A stretch of DNA of 64,000 bases from Pedobacter petrophilus (lineage in GTDB: Bacteria; Bacteroidota; Bacteroidia; Sphingobacteriales; Sphingobacteriaceae): assembly GCF_009674725.1 (NCBI RefSeq), contig NZ_WKKH01000010.1, positions 62,001-126,000 of the forward strand. Reading direction: 5' to 3'. This document shows positions 46,926 through 56,523 of this stretch, in pieces. A program made the translations under genes and the position numbers. Numbering within the stretch: position 1 is the stretch's first letter; every line of letters starts with the position of its first letter. The notes beneath the pieces are model-generated. The model had not been told where the DNA came from. It ran no database searches and was given only the letters and a program-made list of their open reading frames with translations.

Positions 46926-48902
46926 ATGCAATTTAACCGAAAAGATAAAGACGACAAATTCTTATTGAATTTATACAAAAGATTGCTTTATCCGCGAATG
47001 GTTGAAGAAAAAATGCTTAAACTTCTGCGTCAGGGTAGAATTGGCAAATGGTTTTCAGGCATTGGCCAGGAAGCAATTGCAGTAGGCTCTACTTTGGCTA
47101 TGCAAAGCGATGAATACATTTTGCCCATGCACCGAAATTTGGGGGTATTCACCTCACGGGATATTTCCTTAAAAAAATTAATGGCGCAGTGGCAAGGCAA
47201 AGCTACAGGTTTTACCAAAGGCCGCGACAGATCATTCCATTTCGGAACTCAGGACTTCAAAATTATCGGGATGATTTCTCACCTTGGTCCGCAGATGGCC
47301 TTGGCAGATGGCATTGCACTCGCGGATATTCTGGATAATAAACAAAAAGCAACTTTAGTTTATACAGGCGAAGGCGCAACGAGCGAAGGCGATTTTCATG
47401 AAGCGGTAAACGTTGCCGCTGTCTGGAATTTACCTGTAATTTTTCTGATCGAGAATAACGGATATGGATTATCAACCCCAAAGTCTGAGCAATTCAGGTG
47501 TAAAAACCTGATTGATAAAGCGATTGGCTACGGCATAGAAGGTGTTCAAATTGATGGAAATAATATTCTGGAAGTGTATGACACCATTAACCAACTGGCT
47601 GCTGAAATTAGAAAAGATCCGCGTCCGGTATTAATAGAATGCATGACTTTCAGAATGCGTGGACACGAAGAGGCTTCAGGCACGAAGTATGTTCCGCAAG
47701 AATTATTTGAAGAATGGGAGAAAAAAGATCCGTTAAGTAATTATGAGTGCTATCTAATTGAGCAAGGTATTCTCACAACTGATTCAGTTATTGATATTAA
47801 AATTCAATTTAAAAAAGATATTGAACTGGATGTGGAAGAAGCATTTGACGAGCCTGAGCCCATAGTGGATTCTGCCAAAGAGGAAAGTGATATGTATTTT
47901 CCTCACGAACAAAAAGTAGTTGAGCCTGGAGAATCTTTATCAGAAAAAAGATATTTAGACGCCATTAGTGATGGCTTGGATTTAGCCATGCAAAAATACC
48001 CAAATCTCGTTCTAATGGGTCAGGACATTGCTGAATATGGTGGCGCTTTCAAAATTACCGATGGCTTTACCGATAAATACGGTAAAGAGAGGGTTCGGAA
48101 TACGCCCATTTGCGAATCTGCGATTGTGGGGGCTGGTTTAGGGTTATCAATCAATGGATATAAAGCGGTAATTGAAATGCAGTTTGCTGATTTCGTAACC
48201 GTTGGGTTTAACCAAATTGTGAATAACCTGGCCAAAACACATTACCGTTGGGGAGAAAAGGCAGATGTTGTGGTAAGGATGCCGACAGGTGCGGGAACGG
48301 GTGCCGGTCCTTTCCACTCACAAAGCAACGAAGCGTGGTTTACCAAAACACCAGGGTTAAAAATTGTTTATCCGGCTTTTCCCGGAGATGCAAAAGGTTT
48401 GTTGCTTGCTGCCATTGAAGACCCGAATCCGGTACTCTATTTCGAACATAAATATCTATACAGAAGTTTAACTGCCCCTGTTCCTGAAGGTTACTACACT
48501 ACCGAAATCGGTAAAGCGGCAACCTTAAAAACCGGCAGTAAGTTTGCCATCGTCACTTATGGACTGGGGGTTCACTGGGCTTTAGATTACCTCGAAAACA
48601 ATCCTGAAAGCGATGCAACTTTGATTGATTTAAGGACGCTTCAGCCCTGGGATAAACAAACGGTTCATGATGCGGTAGAAGCAACGGGCAGAGTTATCAT
48701 TTTGCATGAAGACACGTTAACCAATGGTTTCGGCGCAGAAATATCTGCATGGATCGGTGAACATTGCTTCAAATTTTTAGATGCTCCGGTAATGCGCTGC
48801 GCCAGTTTAGATACCGCAATTCCGATGAACAAGGCATTAGAAGATGATTTTCTGGCTAAAGCCAGATTAGCAGAAACGATAGATATATTATTAAAATATT
48901 AA
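46926..48902 (+). CDS. Fused alpha/beta E1 component of a 2-oxoacid dehydrogenase
   Basis: The 658-residue protein joins E1 alpha (about 1-290) and E1 beta (about 335-658). The alpha part has the thiamine diphosphate motif GEGATSEGDFHEAVN with NNGYGLST, and the beta part GQDIAEYGGAF and GTGAGPFHSQSNEAW. It decarboxylates a 2-oxoacid, most likely a branched-chain one, and passes the acyl group to E2; pyruvate is the alternative. E2/E3 genes are not adjacent. The fusion is common in Bacteroidota. Confidence 0.92.
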   Translation: MQFNRKDKDDKFLLNLYKRLLYPRMVEEKMLKLLRQGRIGKWFSGIGQEAIAVGSTLAMQSDEYILPMHRNLGVFTSRDISLKKLMAQWQGKATGFTKGRDRSFHFGTQDFKIIGMISHLGPQMALADGIALADILDNKQKATLVYTGEGATSEGDFHEAVNVAAVWNLPVIFLIENNGYGLSTPKSEQFRCKNLIDKAIGYGIEGVQIDGNNILEVYDTINQLAAEIRKDPRPVLIECMTFRMRGHEEASGTKYVPQELFEEWEKKDPLSNYECYLIEQGILTTDSVIDIKIQFKKDIELDVEEAFDEPEPIVDSAKEESDMYFPHEQKVVEPGESLSEKRYLDAISDGLDLAMQKYPNLVLMGQDIAEYGGAFKITDGFTDKYGKERVRNTPICESAIVGAGLGLSINGYKAVIEMQFADFVTVGFNQIVNNLAKTHYRWGEKADVVVRMPTGAGTGAGPFHSQSNEAWFTKTPGLKIVYPAFPGDAKGLLLAAIEDPNPVLYFEHKYLYRSLTAPVPEGYYTTEIGKAATLKTGSKFAIVTYGLGVHWALDYLENNPESDATLIDLRTLQPWDKQTVHDAVEATGRVIILHEDTLTNGFGAEISAWIGEHCFKFLDAPVMRCASLDTAIPMNKALEDDFLAKARLAETIDILLKY

Positions 48903-48909
48903 ATAGTTT

Positions 48910-48968
48910 TGCCAAGGAGACACAGAAATCATGGAGAATATTAATTCCGTATCAATCCGTGTTTCCGT
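48910..48968. repeat. Diverged member of the CACGGAAACAC hairpin family
   Basis: CCAAGGAGACACAG (48911-48924) faces CCGTGTTTCCGTGG (48957-48970) across an AT-rich loop; compare 32655-32725. Confidence 0.5.
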
Positions 48969-48989
48969 GGCTAATTCATACAAACATCA

Positions 48990-50627
48990 ATGAGCAATTT
49001 TAAAGTCAAAGGAAATATAGTTGATATCGCCCATAAAAATATATTTTTTGGTGAAGTTGAAGTAGAAAATGGAAAAATAAAATCCATTAATAACATTTCT
49101 GAAGCAAAAGATGAAATGCATTTTATCTTACCAGGATTTATTGATAGTCACGTTCATATAGAAAGCAGCATGTTGATTCCGAGCGAATTTGCCCGCCTGG
49201 CCGTAACACACGGAACCGTTGCAACCATCAGTGATCCACATGAAATTGCCAATGTTTGCGGAATGGCTGGCGTGGAATTTATGATTGAGAATGGAAAGAC
49301 CGTTCCTTTCAAATTTAATTTTGGGGCACCAAGTTGTGTACCAGCCACGATTTTTGAAACCGCTGGTGCGGAATTGAATCATAATGATGTTAAAGCACTA
49401 TTGGAACGGCCTGAAATAAAATACCTGAGTGAAATGATGAATTTTCCTGGCGTACTTCATCAGGATGAAGAGGTACTAAAGAAAATTGCATCGGCACATG
49501 AATTGGGTAAGCCTGTAGATGGTCACGCGCCGGGATTACGTGGTGATGCCGTTCAGCAATATATTGATGCAGGGATTTCTACCGATCATGAATGTTTTAC
49601 CGCCGAGGAAGCTTTGGATAAGCTGCAAAGGGGAATGAAAATACTGATTCGTGAGGGAAGTGCTGCGAAAAACTTCGAAGCCCTAATTGATTTATTGAAT
49701 GACTGGCCTGAAATGATGATGTTTTGCAGTGACGATAAACACCCTGATAGTTTAGTAGAAAGCCATATTAATGCGCTTTGTGCAAGAGCGGTTGCCAAGG
49801 GAATTGATCTTTTTAATGTGCTTCAAGCAGCCTGTATCAATCCCATCCTTCACTACAAACTGGATGTGGGCGCATTGAAAATTGGCGACGCAGCAGATTT
49901 TATCCTCGCTGAAGATTTAATAGATTTCAAGATTCATCAAACCTATATCGATGGTATTCTCCTTGCTGAGAATGGAAAAATTCAGGGCGATTGGGTAAAG
50001 CAGGTTGAGGATCAGGAAGCGGTTAACCAGTTCGATTGCAGCTTTAAGATAGAAAGTGATTTTGTTTTTCCTTTCTCAGGTCAGGATGAGATTTTGGCAA
50101 TTGAGGCTTTGGATGGCCAGCTGATTACCAACAGGCTTTCTGTAAAACCTAAAATTTTAAATCAAAATATTGTTAGTGATATCGAAAATGATGTTTTGAA
50201 AATGGTGGTGGTTAACCGTTATCATGATGCGCCGGTTGCCGTCTCTTTTGTTAAAAATTTCGGATTAAAATATGGCGCTATTGCCTCAAGCGTAGCACAC
50301 GATAGCCATAACATCATTGCAGTCGGTGCAGATGACAAAAGTATTTGCGAAGCAGTAAACCTCATTATTAAAGAAAAAGGTGGCGTAGTGGCTTTAGGAA
50401 ATGGAAAGGAAGAGGTTTTAGCTTTACCTGTTGCAGGCTTAATGAGCAACCAAAATGGGTATCAGGTTGCAGATTGTTATACTTCTATTGATCAGTTTGC
50501 AAAGGATGTCGGATCGACCCTTCAGGCCCCTTTTATGACCCTTTCTTTTATGGCTTTACTGGTTATTCCTCGTCTTAAACTTAGCGATAAGGGTTTATTT
50601 GATGGGGACGAATTTAGGTTTGTGTAA
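48990..50627 (+). CDS. ade: Adenine deaminase
   Basis: Ade hydrolyses adenine to hypoxanthine and ammonia in purine salvage. The 545-residue amidohydrolase has metal ligands in [14 protein letters not shown], later VDGHAPGL and [11 protein letters not shown], and the C-terminal Ade-specific [19 protein letters not shown]. It is longer than simple amidohydrolases because of this C-terminal domain. Likely monocistronic. Confidence 0.95.
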   Translation: MSNFKVKGNIVDIAHKNIFFGEVEVENGKIKSINNISEAKDEMHFILPGFIDSHVHIESSMLIPSEFARLAVTHGTVATISDPHEIANVCGMAGVEFMIENGKTVPFKFNFGAPSCVPATIFETAGAELNHNDVKALLERPEIKYLSEMMNFPGVLHQDEEVLKKIASAHELGKPVDGHAPGLRGDAVQQYIDAGISTDHECFTAEEALDKLQRGMKILIREGSAAKNFEALIDLLNDWPEMMMFCSDDKHPDSLVESHINALCARAVAKGIDLFNVLQAACINPILHYKLDVGALKIGDAADFILAEDLIDFKIHQTYIDGILLAENGKIQGDWVKQVEDQEAVNQFDCSFKIESDFVFPFSGQDEILAIEALDGQLITNRLSVKPKILNQNIVSDIENDVLKMVVVNRYHDAPVAVSFVKNFGLKYGAIASSVAHDSHNIIAVGADDKSICEAVNLIIKEKGGVVALGNGKEEVLALPVAGLMSNQNGYQVADCYTSIDQFAKDVGSTLQAPFMTLSFMALLVIPRLKLSDKGLFDGDEFRFV

Positions 50628-50638
50628 TCTAAAGCATT

Positions 50639-50704
50639 CGTCACCTTGAATTTATTTCAAGGTATTATTTAGCTAAAAGATGCTGAAACAAGTTCAGCAG
50701 GACG
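50639..50704. repeat. Dispersed hairpin repeat after ade
   Basis: ACCTTGAA (50643-50650) pairs with TTCAAGGT (50656-50663), and CTGAA with TTCAG near 50682-50698. The sequence is a degenerate copy of the 'GTCA...TGAACTTGTTTCAG' repeats common in Bacteroidota. It lies between convergent genes and may terminate transcripts. Confidence 0.5.
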
Positions 50705-50719
50705 ATCGCAAAAAAAAAA

Positions 50720-51328
50720 TTATTCCATCATAAAAACCTCAGCCAGTGGATTAAAAAGATAAATCCGTTTATCATCCAGGCACACACATCGATATCGCTT
50801 TCTAATTCTTTCACCTTTGGTAAACCTTCTGCCATCTTTAATTTTGAAGTTGGTATCAACTGGTAGTTGCTCGAGATGCAAAGTTTCTACCTTTTTTGAA
50901 TCGTATTTTTTTAAGGCTCTTGATAAATGCAAATCGGAACAACTGGAGGCTGCCGGATTGGACATATAATTATCAATTGCCCGATGAATATCTTCAGGAA
51001 AAATATTCATTTCAAAAAACGGAACCATCATTCTTTGAAAATTCTTCTTCCACTCCAAACCATGGGGTTTCACTTTGTTTTTAAAATCGTTCCAGGTGAG
51101 TAAATGTGCAAATTCATGCACTGTGGTAACTAAAAAAGCGTAATGGTTAAGATTATAATTTACAGAAATCCGATGGCCCTTATCACGGTAAGGATGGCGA
51201 TAATCACCTAATTTCGTTGAACGTGTTTTAGCGATTTTAAATTCACATTGAAAATAATCTATCCATTTTGCAATTAGCGAGGCAGCTTCTCCAGGCATGT
51301 ACTGTGCTAAAACGTTAACTTTCTCCAT
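50720..51328 (-). CDS. SprT-like zinc metalloprotease domain protein
   Basis: The 202-residue protein has the HExxH zinc motif VTTVHEFAHLLTW (His71, Glu72, His75) of the SprT/Spartan-like family, with the third ligand probably in KPHGLEWKKNF. Family members may clear DNA-protein crosslinks. The C-terminus has RKRYRCVCLDDKR, which is not a complete zinc ribbon. Its start abuts the left inverted repeat of the GxxExxY element. Confidence 0.88.
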   Translation of the reverse strand: MEKVNVLAQYMPGEAASLIAKWIDYFQCEFKIAKTRSTKLGDYRHPYRDKGHRISVNYNLNHYAFLVTTVHEFAHLLTWNDFKNKVKPHGLEWKKNFQRMMVPFFEMNIFPEDIHRAIDNYMSNPAASSCSDLHLSRALKKYDSKKVETLHLEQLPVDTNFKIKDGRRFTKGERIRKRYRCVCLDDKRIYLFNPLAEVFMME

Positions 51329-51329
51329 T

Positions 51330-51807
51330 TTAACCGCAAAGTTCGCAAAGTTTTTCGCAAAGAGAAGAAGAAAAGTTATAGTCCATTTACAACTCGTTTC
51401 AATCCATCCTTCAAACGATTAACATTAAAATTCATGAGTAGCCCCAATTTATAATTTCCCAACTTCATATAAGTCAAAGTTTGAGCCAGGTGAATATCGT
51501 TTAAAGCCTCAACACTTTTTAATTCCAAAACTAATCTGTTCTCAACTAATATATCAATTCTATATCCACAATTTAACCTAACATCCTCAAAAATCAGAGG
51601 CATAGCCTTTTCTTTTTCGACAAACAGACCGGATTTGGCAATTTTGTAAAATAAACACTCTTGGTATGCACGCTCTAATAAACCCGGACCTAAAGCATTA
51701 TGAACTTCAATTCCTAAACCAATCACTATTTTTGATAATTCATTCTCATCCATATTCTAATTAGCTTTATGTTCTGTGCGCTTTTTCTTTTTATTCTTTG
51801 CGGTTAA
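51330..51807. mobile_element. Candidate non-autonomous element: GxxExxY gene between 12-bp inverted repeats
   Basis: TTAACCGCAAAG (51330-51341) is the exact reverse complement of 51796-51807, and the enclosed 454 bp hold only the GxxExxY gene. Both ends continue in purine-rich GCAAAG sequence. No transposase is present and target-site duplications were not found, so mobility is only an inference. Confidence 0.4.
51376..51753 (-). CDS. GxxExxY protein (PD-(D/E)XK nuclease-like fold)
   Basis: The 125-residue protein carries the name-giving motif GPGLLERAY and a PD-(D/E)XK-like core: GYRIDILVENRLVLELKS, followed by QTLTYMKLGNYKLGLLMNF. The function of this family is not known; a nuclease fold is inferred. 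The upstream region of the gene is itself a diverged unit of the 62/63-bp repeat, and the gene is flanked by inverted GCAAAG repeats. Confidence 0.88.
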   Translation of the reverse strand: MDENELSKIVIGLGIEVHNALGPGLLERAYQECLFYKIAKSGLFVEKEKAMPLIFEDVRLNCGYRIDILVENRLVLELKSVEALNDIHLAQTLTYMKLGNYKLGLLMNFNVNRLKDGLKRVVNGL

Positions 51808-52060
51808 CCCCCTCGACTGAAATTAGCTTTGCGTTCTTTGCGCTTTTTTCTCTGCATTCTCTGCGGTTAACCCCCTCGACTGAAATTAGCTTTGCGTTCT
51901 TTGCGCTTTTTTCTCTGCATTCTCTGCGGTTAACCCCTAGACTGAAATTAGCTTTGCGTTCTTTGCGCTTTTTTCTCTGCATTCTTTGCGGTTAACCCCT
52001 AGACTGAAATTAGCTTTGCGTTCTTTGCGCTTTTTTCTCTGCATTCTTTGCGGTTAACCC
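51756..52060. repeat. Tandem array of 62/63-bp units
   Basis: Units begin CTGAAATTAGCTTTGCG at 51817, 51880, 51942 and 52004 (63, 62, 62 bp), with a diverged unit at 51756-51816 next to the GxxExxY start. Each unit ends near TGCGGTTAACCC. The array fills the whole 313-bp gap to the helicase gene. An apparent 63-codon frame here merely translates the repeat. Confidence 0.92.
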
Positions 52061-52066
52061 AAATGC

Positions 52067-54334
52067 TTATTCTTCCGATGGAAACAACGAAGCCAGTACC
52101 ATTTTAATTTCTCCAAAAGAATAATCCTTCCCTAAAAACTCCCGGATCGTTGCCATAGATTTCGTTTTCTGGCTCTCTACCGCATCACTGATATTCTTAA
52201 TTTTATTTGACTTAACCAATTTAGAAACATCCACTTGCTGCGTAGAAACATAGTAAGCTAAATGCCCCTCAATAGTTCCGACTGAAAAACCGCGTTCCTT
52301 TGCTATTTCTTCCAGTGTTTTTCCCTGTTCATAAAGTTCAAAACTGACGAGCTTCGTATCAATTTTCGGCTCCTTCTTTTTCTTCTCAACTGCTGATTTT
52401 ACTTTAAGCGTTTCGCCTTTCAGCTGAATGGCCTTTTGTAATTGTTGATTCCGTTCGGAAATATTCAATAACGCATCGGTATCTGCTTTACTAAATTCCT
52501 TCCCATCAATAATGGCCTGCAACAGCGCTTTACTTTTATGAATTTTTTTAAGCTGTTCATATACCAGAATCTCCAATTCCAGTAATTCAGTTAAATAAGT
52601 CTTAACTTGTTTTTCTTGCTTTATAGTTTCAATATGGTTCAATAGCCGATCTGAAACCCCTTTAATTAACGGACTAAAGTATTTCAATGCAGCTCCTACC
52701 CTTTTTGAAACATTAAATAACGTATGCTCTGTCTGCGCTACGAACAGCCCCTTTAACTGATTAATAAATGTATCTCCAGTAGCAGCAATTTTTTGGAAAT
52801 CTCGATAAAGTTCCATTGTCCAATCATCATAATGCTGCTTGGTTGATTTTTCTCCTTTATCAAAAGTCTGAACATGCTCTTTCATGTAATAGCGAACCAG
52901 ATTTAAATCAAAGGCCCCTAATAAATAAGTCCTGATAAAATCGTAGCTCTCAAAACTGATCTGCTGATTGAGCACATCGTTAGTCTGCTTGGTTTTAGAG
53001 AAGTAATGGATATTCTGATCCTGCTGCAGACCTGTTTCCCTTAAATGCGAAGTTAAAACCAAACCATTTAGTGAACGCAAGCGCGAAAGTGCAACATAAG
53101 CCTGGCCCGGTGCAAAAGCATCACCAATATCAATAATCGCTTTATCAAAAGTCAGACCCTGACTTTTATGTACCGTGATTGCCCAAGCCAGTTTAATCGG
53201 ATATTGCACGAAAGAGCCGGCAACATTTTCAGCAATTTCATTAGTTGCTTCGTTCAATTTATATTTTACATTCTCCCAGGTATATGGAGAAACGGTTATG
53301 ACTGTTTTTTCCTCCGGAAGTTCTATTTCGATTACATCCTTTTCAATATGATGCACTACTCCTATTTTGCCGTTGTAATAACGCTTTTCAGCTGTCATAT
53401 CATTTTTAATGAACATAATCTGAGCCCCTACTTTAAGCTCCAGGCTTTTATCGTTTGGATACGCATACTCATTAAAATCACCGGTAATTTTAGCATCGAA
53501 GAAATAAGATTTTGTCTTTAGTTGCGTTAGCCGTTCCCGGTTAATGGTATCAGCTTTATTGTTATGTGTGGTTAGGGTAATGTAGTTATCATCAGCCTGA
53601 GGTTTAAAATCCTGCTTAAAATGTTGCCTCAATAAAGCAGTATCTTCTGCCGTAATCTGGTTATTGCGAAGATTATTTAACAAGTCAATAAATACCGAAT
53701 CATCCTGGCGATAGATTTTATCCAACTCAATATACACTGGTGGGCTATCCTTCAACGCATGGGCATCAAAAAAATAAATGCTTTTATAAAAACCAGCCAT
53801 CACCCGCCATTCATCATTTTTAACTACGGGCGGTAACTGATGTAAATCGCCAATAAAAAGCAGCTGAACCCCTCCAAAAGGAACATTTCTATTTCTGCGA
53901 ATGTAGCGCAAAGTAAAATCAATGGCATCAAGCATATCCGCACGCAGCATACTTACCTCATCAATTACCAGCAATTCCAACTCCTGAATCATACGCCTTT
54001 TATTGCCTTGCATATTTAAATGCTTCACAATTGTTCTAGGTGTATTAAAGTTAAAAGTGATATTCTGGTTAATAATATTTGTTGCAGCATCTGGAAAGAA
54101 TGCACCAAAAGGCAACTGAAAAAGCGAATGGATGGTGACCCCTGATGCATTAATTGCAGCAATCCCAGTTGGCGCGCAAATCACTGCTTTTTTGTGCGTA
54201 AGCTGGATTAATTTTCGCAGAAAGGTCGTTTTACCTGTACCTGCTTTTCCTGTCAAGAAAACGTGCTTTGATGTATAATTTACAAATTTCGCCGCAATTT
54301 CTGCTGGCATAGATGTTTCTTCTAATTCTGGCAT
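52067..54334 (-). CDS. Pif1/RecD-like helicase with C-terminal HTH
   Basis: The 755-residue superfamily 1 helicase has Walker A GKAGTGKTTF (residues 29-36), Walker B LLVIDEVSML near 126, GDLHQLPPV, and the late motif AWAITVHKSQGLTFDKAIID with VALSRLRSL. After residue 500 it is helical, with a C-terminal helix-turn-helix (YEQGKTLEEIAKERGFSVG) like that of RecQ-type helicases. The array at its 3' end is 7 bp from the stop codon. It probably unwinds DNA in repair or replication; substrates are unknown. Confidence 0.92.
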   Translation of the reverse strand: MPELEETSMPAEIAAKFVNYTSKHVFLTGKAGTGKTTFLRKLIQLTHKKAVICAPTGIAAINASGVTIHSLFQLPFGAFFPDAATNIINQNITFNFNTPRTIVKHLNMQGNKRRMIQELELLVIDEVSMLRADMLDAIDFTLRYIRRNRNVPFGGVQLLFIGDLHQLPPVVKNDEWRVMAGFYKSIYFFDAHALKDSPPVYIELDKIYRQDDSVFIDLLNNLRNNQITAEDTALLRQHFKQDFKPQADDNYITLTTHNNKADTINRERLTQLKTKSYFFDAKITGDFNEYAYPNDKSLELKVGAQIMFIKNDMTAEKRYYNGKIGVVHHIEKDVIEIELPEEKTVITVSPYTWENVKYKLNEATNEIAENVAGSFVQYPIKLAWAITVHKSQGLTFDKAIIDIGDAFAPGQAYVALSRLRSLNGLVLTSHLRETGLQQDQNIHYFSKTKQTNDVLNQQISFESYDFIRTYLLGAFDLNLVRYYMKEHVQTFDKGEKSTKQHYDDWTMELYRDFQKIAATGDTFINQLKGLFVAQTEHTLFNVSKRVGAALKYFSPLIKGVSDRLLNHIETIKQEKQVKTYLTELLELEILVYEQLKKIHKSKALLQAIIDGKEFSKADTDALLNISERNQQLQKAIQLKGETLKVKSAVEKKKKEPKIDTKLVSFELYEQGKTLEEIAKERGFSVGTIEGHLAYYVSTQQVDVSKLVKSNKIKNISDAVESQKTKSMATIREFLGKDYSFGEIKMVLASLFPSEE

Positions 54335-54448
54335 TATTAAAAAAGTTTCGGTTGCTTAATTTTGAAGGGATAATTAAAGCTAACAATTTTAGCACAAAAA
54401 TAAGCATGATTTATAGAATTTCAGGATTATTTGAGTTTTTGAGTGTAG

Positions 54449-54645
54449 CCTTAGGTTCAACCCACAGCTTAATAATTAATTTAGTCCATTTTTTGCCATG
54501 GGTTAAAACCCATGGCAATATGAATTCAAACCCATTGCAGGTATTCAATTTCATCCTCGACAATATAACCTTAGGTTTCAACCCAAGGTTAATGATCCAA
54601 TTTTAATTCAAATGTCGTCATGGGTTGAAACCCAGGGCTGGAAAT
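54449..54645. repeat. Cluster of four related palindromes in the helicase-prfC spacer
   Basis: The 475-bp gap 54335-54809 has no gene. It holds four palindromic units built on GGGTTNNAACCC or GGTTTCAACC: about 54449-54473; a perfect 24-nt palindrome at 54494-54517 (TGCCATGGGTT twice, inverted); 54566-54591; and about 54619-54642. Spacing is irregular (roughly 45-72 bp), so this is not a CRISPR array. Confidence 0.8.
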
Positions 54646-54712
54646 ATATTTACACCCAGACTGGCAGCACAATTATAACTTGCCCTTAATTAAACAATTA
54701 ACCAGTTTTTCT

Positions 54713-54720
54713 TATCTTTG
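54713..54720 (+). promoter_or_regulatory. -7 promoter element of prfC
   Basis: TATCTTTG matches TAnnTTTG; the leader to ATG 54810 would be about 85 nt. Confidence 0.6.
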
Positions 54721-54727
54721 CAGCCTG

Positions 54728-54772
54728 ATGAAACAAAATTATTCAAATAATATCGCAGTTAAATTCCTTTAA
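54728..54772 (+). CDS. Possible 14-residue leader peptide upstream of prfC
   Basis: ATG 54728 lies 7 nt after the -7 element and opens a 14-codon frame ([14 protein letters not shown]) ending TAA at 54770. It lies between GATGAAAC (54727-54734) and its complement GTTTCATC (54777-54784), which could pair. No evidence of translation beyond position. Confidence 0.25.
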   Translation: MKQNYSNNIAVKFL

Positions 54773-54809
54773 CCAGGTTTCATCGCCCTTTTTTACCCAA
54801 AATTTTATT

Positions 54810-56393
54810 ATGCTTCACCCTGAAATAGAAAAACGTAAAACCTTTGCCATTATTAGTCACCCCGATGCGGGCAAGACCACTTTGACGGAAAAATTCCTTC
54901 TTTTTGGTGGTGCCATCAACACGGCTGGTGCAGTAAAACGTAACAAGGCAAATCAGAGCAATACTTCTGATTTTATGGAGATTGAGAAACAACGTGGGAT
55001 TTCGGTTGCAACCTCGGTAATGGGTTTTGAATATAGCGGCAAACGCATCAATATTCTTGATACACCAGGTCACAAGGATTTCGCTGAAGATACTTACCGA
55101 ACTTTATCGGCGGTAGATAGTGTTATTTTAGTGGTAGATTGTGTGAAGGGTGTTGAGGAGCAAACGGAAAAACTAATGTCTGTTTGCAGAATGCGGAACA
55201 CACCGGTAATTATTTTCATCAATAAAATGGATAGAGAAGGTAAGGACGCTTACGATTTATTAGATGAGATTGAGGAAAAACTAAACATTAGCTTGTGTCC
55301 GCTTTCATGGCCTATCGGTCAGGGACATACATTTAAAGGTGTTTACAGCATTTATAACAAGCATTTAAATTTATTCAATTCAGATAAAACTAAAGTAACT
55401 GATTCGGTTGTAGCGGCAAACGACCTGAATGATCCATCATTGTTAAATTACCTTAAAGAAAACGAAATCAACAACTTAAAAGACGATGTTGAGCTGGTTG
55501 ACGGTATTTATGGTAAAATCGATAAAGATTTATATACGGAGGGTTTAGTTGCACCTGTATTTTTTGGAAGTGCAATCAACAACTTCGGAATCAAAGAACT
55601 TTTGGACACTTTTATTGATATCGCTCCAAGTCCACGTCAACGTGAGGCCGAGGAACGTGATGTATTGGTGGATGAGAAAAATTTCAGCGGATTTGTATTT
55701 AAAATCCACGCAAACTTAGACCCTAAACACCGCGACAGAATTGCCTTCCTGAGGATCTGTTCTGGTAAATTTGAAAGAAACAAATTTTATTACCACACCC
55801 GGCAGGATAAGAAATTAAAGTTCTCTAATCCGATGGATTTTATGGCCAATGAGAAAAGCATTGTGGAAGAAGCCTGGCCAGGTGATGTTGTTGGTTTATA
55901 TGATAGCGGAAACTTCAAAATCGGCGATACGCTAACTGAGGGCGAGAAATTACAGTTTAAAGGAATCCCAAGTTTCTCTCCGTCTATCTTTAAAGAGGTA
56001 GAAAATATGGATCCGATGCGCACCAAGCAATTGGAAAAAGGAATTGAGCAGCTCACTGATGAAGGAGTGGCGCAATTATTTGTGATGCAACCTGGAAATA
56101 GAAAAGTAATTGGCGCAGTTGGTGAACTTCAGTTCGAAGTGATTAATTTCCGTTTAGAACATGAATACGGTGCTAAATGTCGTTTCAGAACATTAAGTTA
56201 TACGCGCTCTAGCTGGGTAACATCATCCGACAGGAAAAAACTGGAAGAGTTTGTAAAGCGTAAACAACAGCATATTGGCTTCGATAAAGAGGCAAACCCC
56301 GTGTATTTAGCCGATAGCGAATACATGATCAACCTAACAAAACAAGATTACCCAGATATAGAATTCCATAAAACGAGCGAGTTTAAGAGTTAG
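54810..56393 (+). CDS. prfC: Peptide chain release factor 3
   Basis: RF3 is the GTPase that recycles RF1/RF2 after termination. The 527-residue protein has G1 [14 protein letters not shown], the switch [16 protein letters not shown]3 [13 protein letters not shown] and G4 NKMDREG, with the RF3-specific C-terminal domain. Start ATG 54810, [14 protein letters not shown]. Confidence 0.96.
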   Translation: MLHPEIEKRKTFAIISHPDAGKTTLTEKFLLFGGAINTAGAVKRNKANQSNTSDFMEIEKQRGISVATSVMGFEYSGKRINILDTPGHKDFAEDTYRTLSAVDSVILVVDCVKGVEEQTEKLMSVCRMRNTPVIIFINKMDREGKDAYDLLDEIEEKLNISLCPLSWPIGQGHTFKGVYSIYNKHLNLFNSDKTKVTDSVVAANDLNDPSLLNYLKENEINNLKDDVELVDGIYGKIDKDLYTEGLVAPVFFGSAINNFGIKELLDTFIDIAPSPRQREAEERDVLVDEKNFSGFVFKIHANLDPKHRDRIAFLRICSGKFERNKFYYHTRQDKKLKFSNPMDFMANEKSIVEEAWPGDVVGLYDSGNFKIGDTLTEGEKLQFKGIPSFSPSIFKEVENMDPMRTKQLEKGIEQLTDEGVAQLFVMQPGNRKVIGAVGELQFEVINFRLEHEYGAKCRFRTLSYTRSSWVTSSDRKKLEEFVKRKQQHIGFDKEANPVYLADSEYMINLTKQDYPDIEFHKTSEFKS

Positions 56394-56440
56394 AAGGAGT
56401 CTAAAGTCATAAGTTATTAGTCAAGAGTCAATCGCGATGC

Positions 56441-56472
56441 AAACCTCTCAGGTTTTAAAACCTGAGGGGTTT
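56441..56472 (+). repeat. Hairpin repeat after prfC, possible terminator
   Basis: AAACCTCTCAGG pairs with CCTGAGGGGTTT (one G-U) around a TTTTAAAA centre, then TGTCGTTTTT. A related hairpin lies at 57576-57610; both belong to the 'ACCTCGCAGGT' repeat family. Confidence 0.55.
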
Positions 56473-56523
56473 GTCGTTTTTCATAAACAGCTATAAGCAT
56501 TAAAACTGTAGATTTGAGTATCT

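Noticed and set aside
51791..51995. Open frames of 63-65 codons on both strands in the repeat array
   Set aside because: They only translate the 62/63-bp repeat units; the protein sequence repeats with the DNA and has no independent support.
54449..54645. CRISPR array
   Set aside because: Units are short palindromes of differing sequence with irregular spacing, and there are no cas genes.
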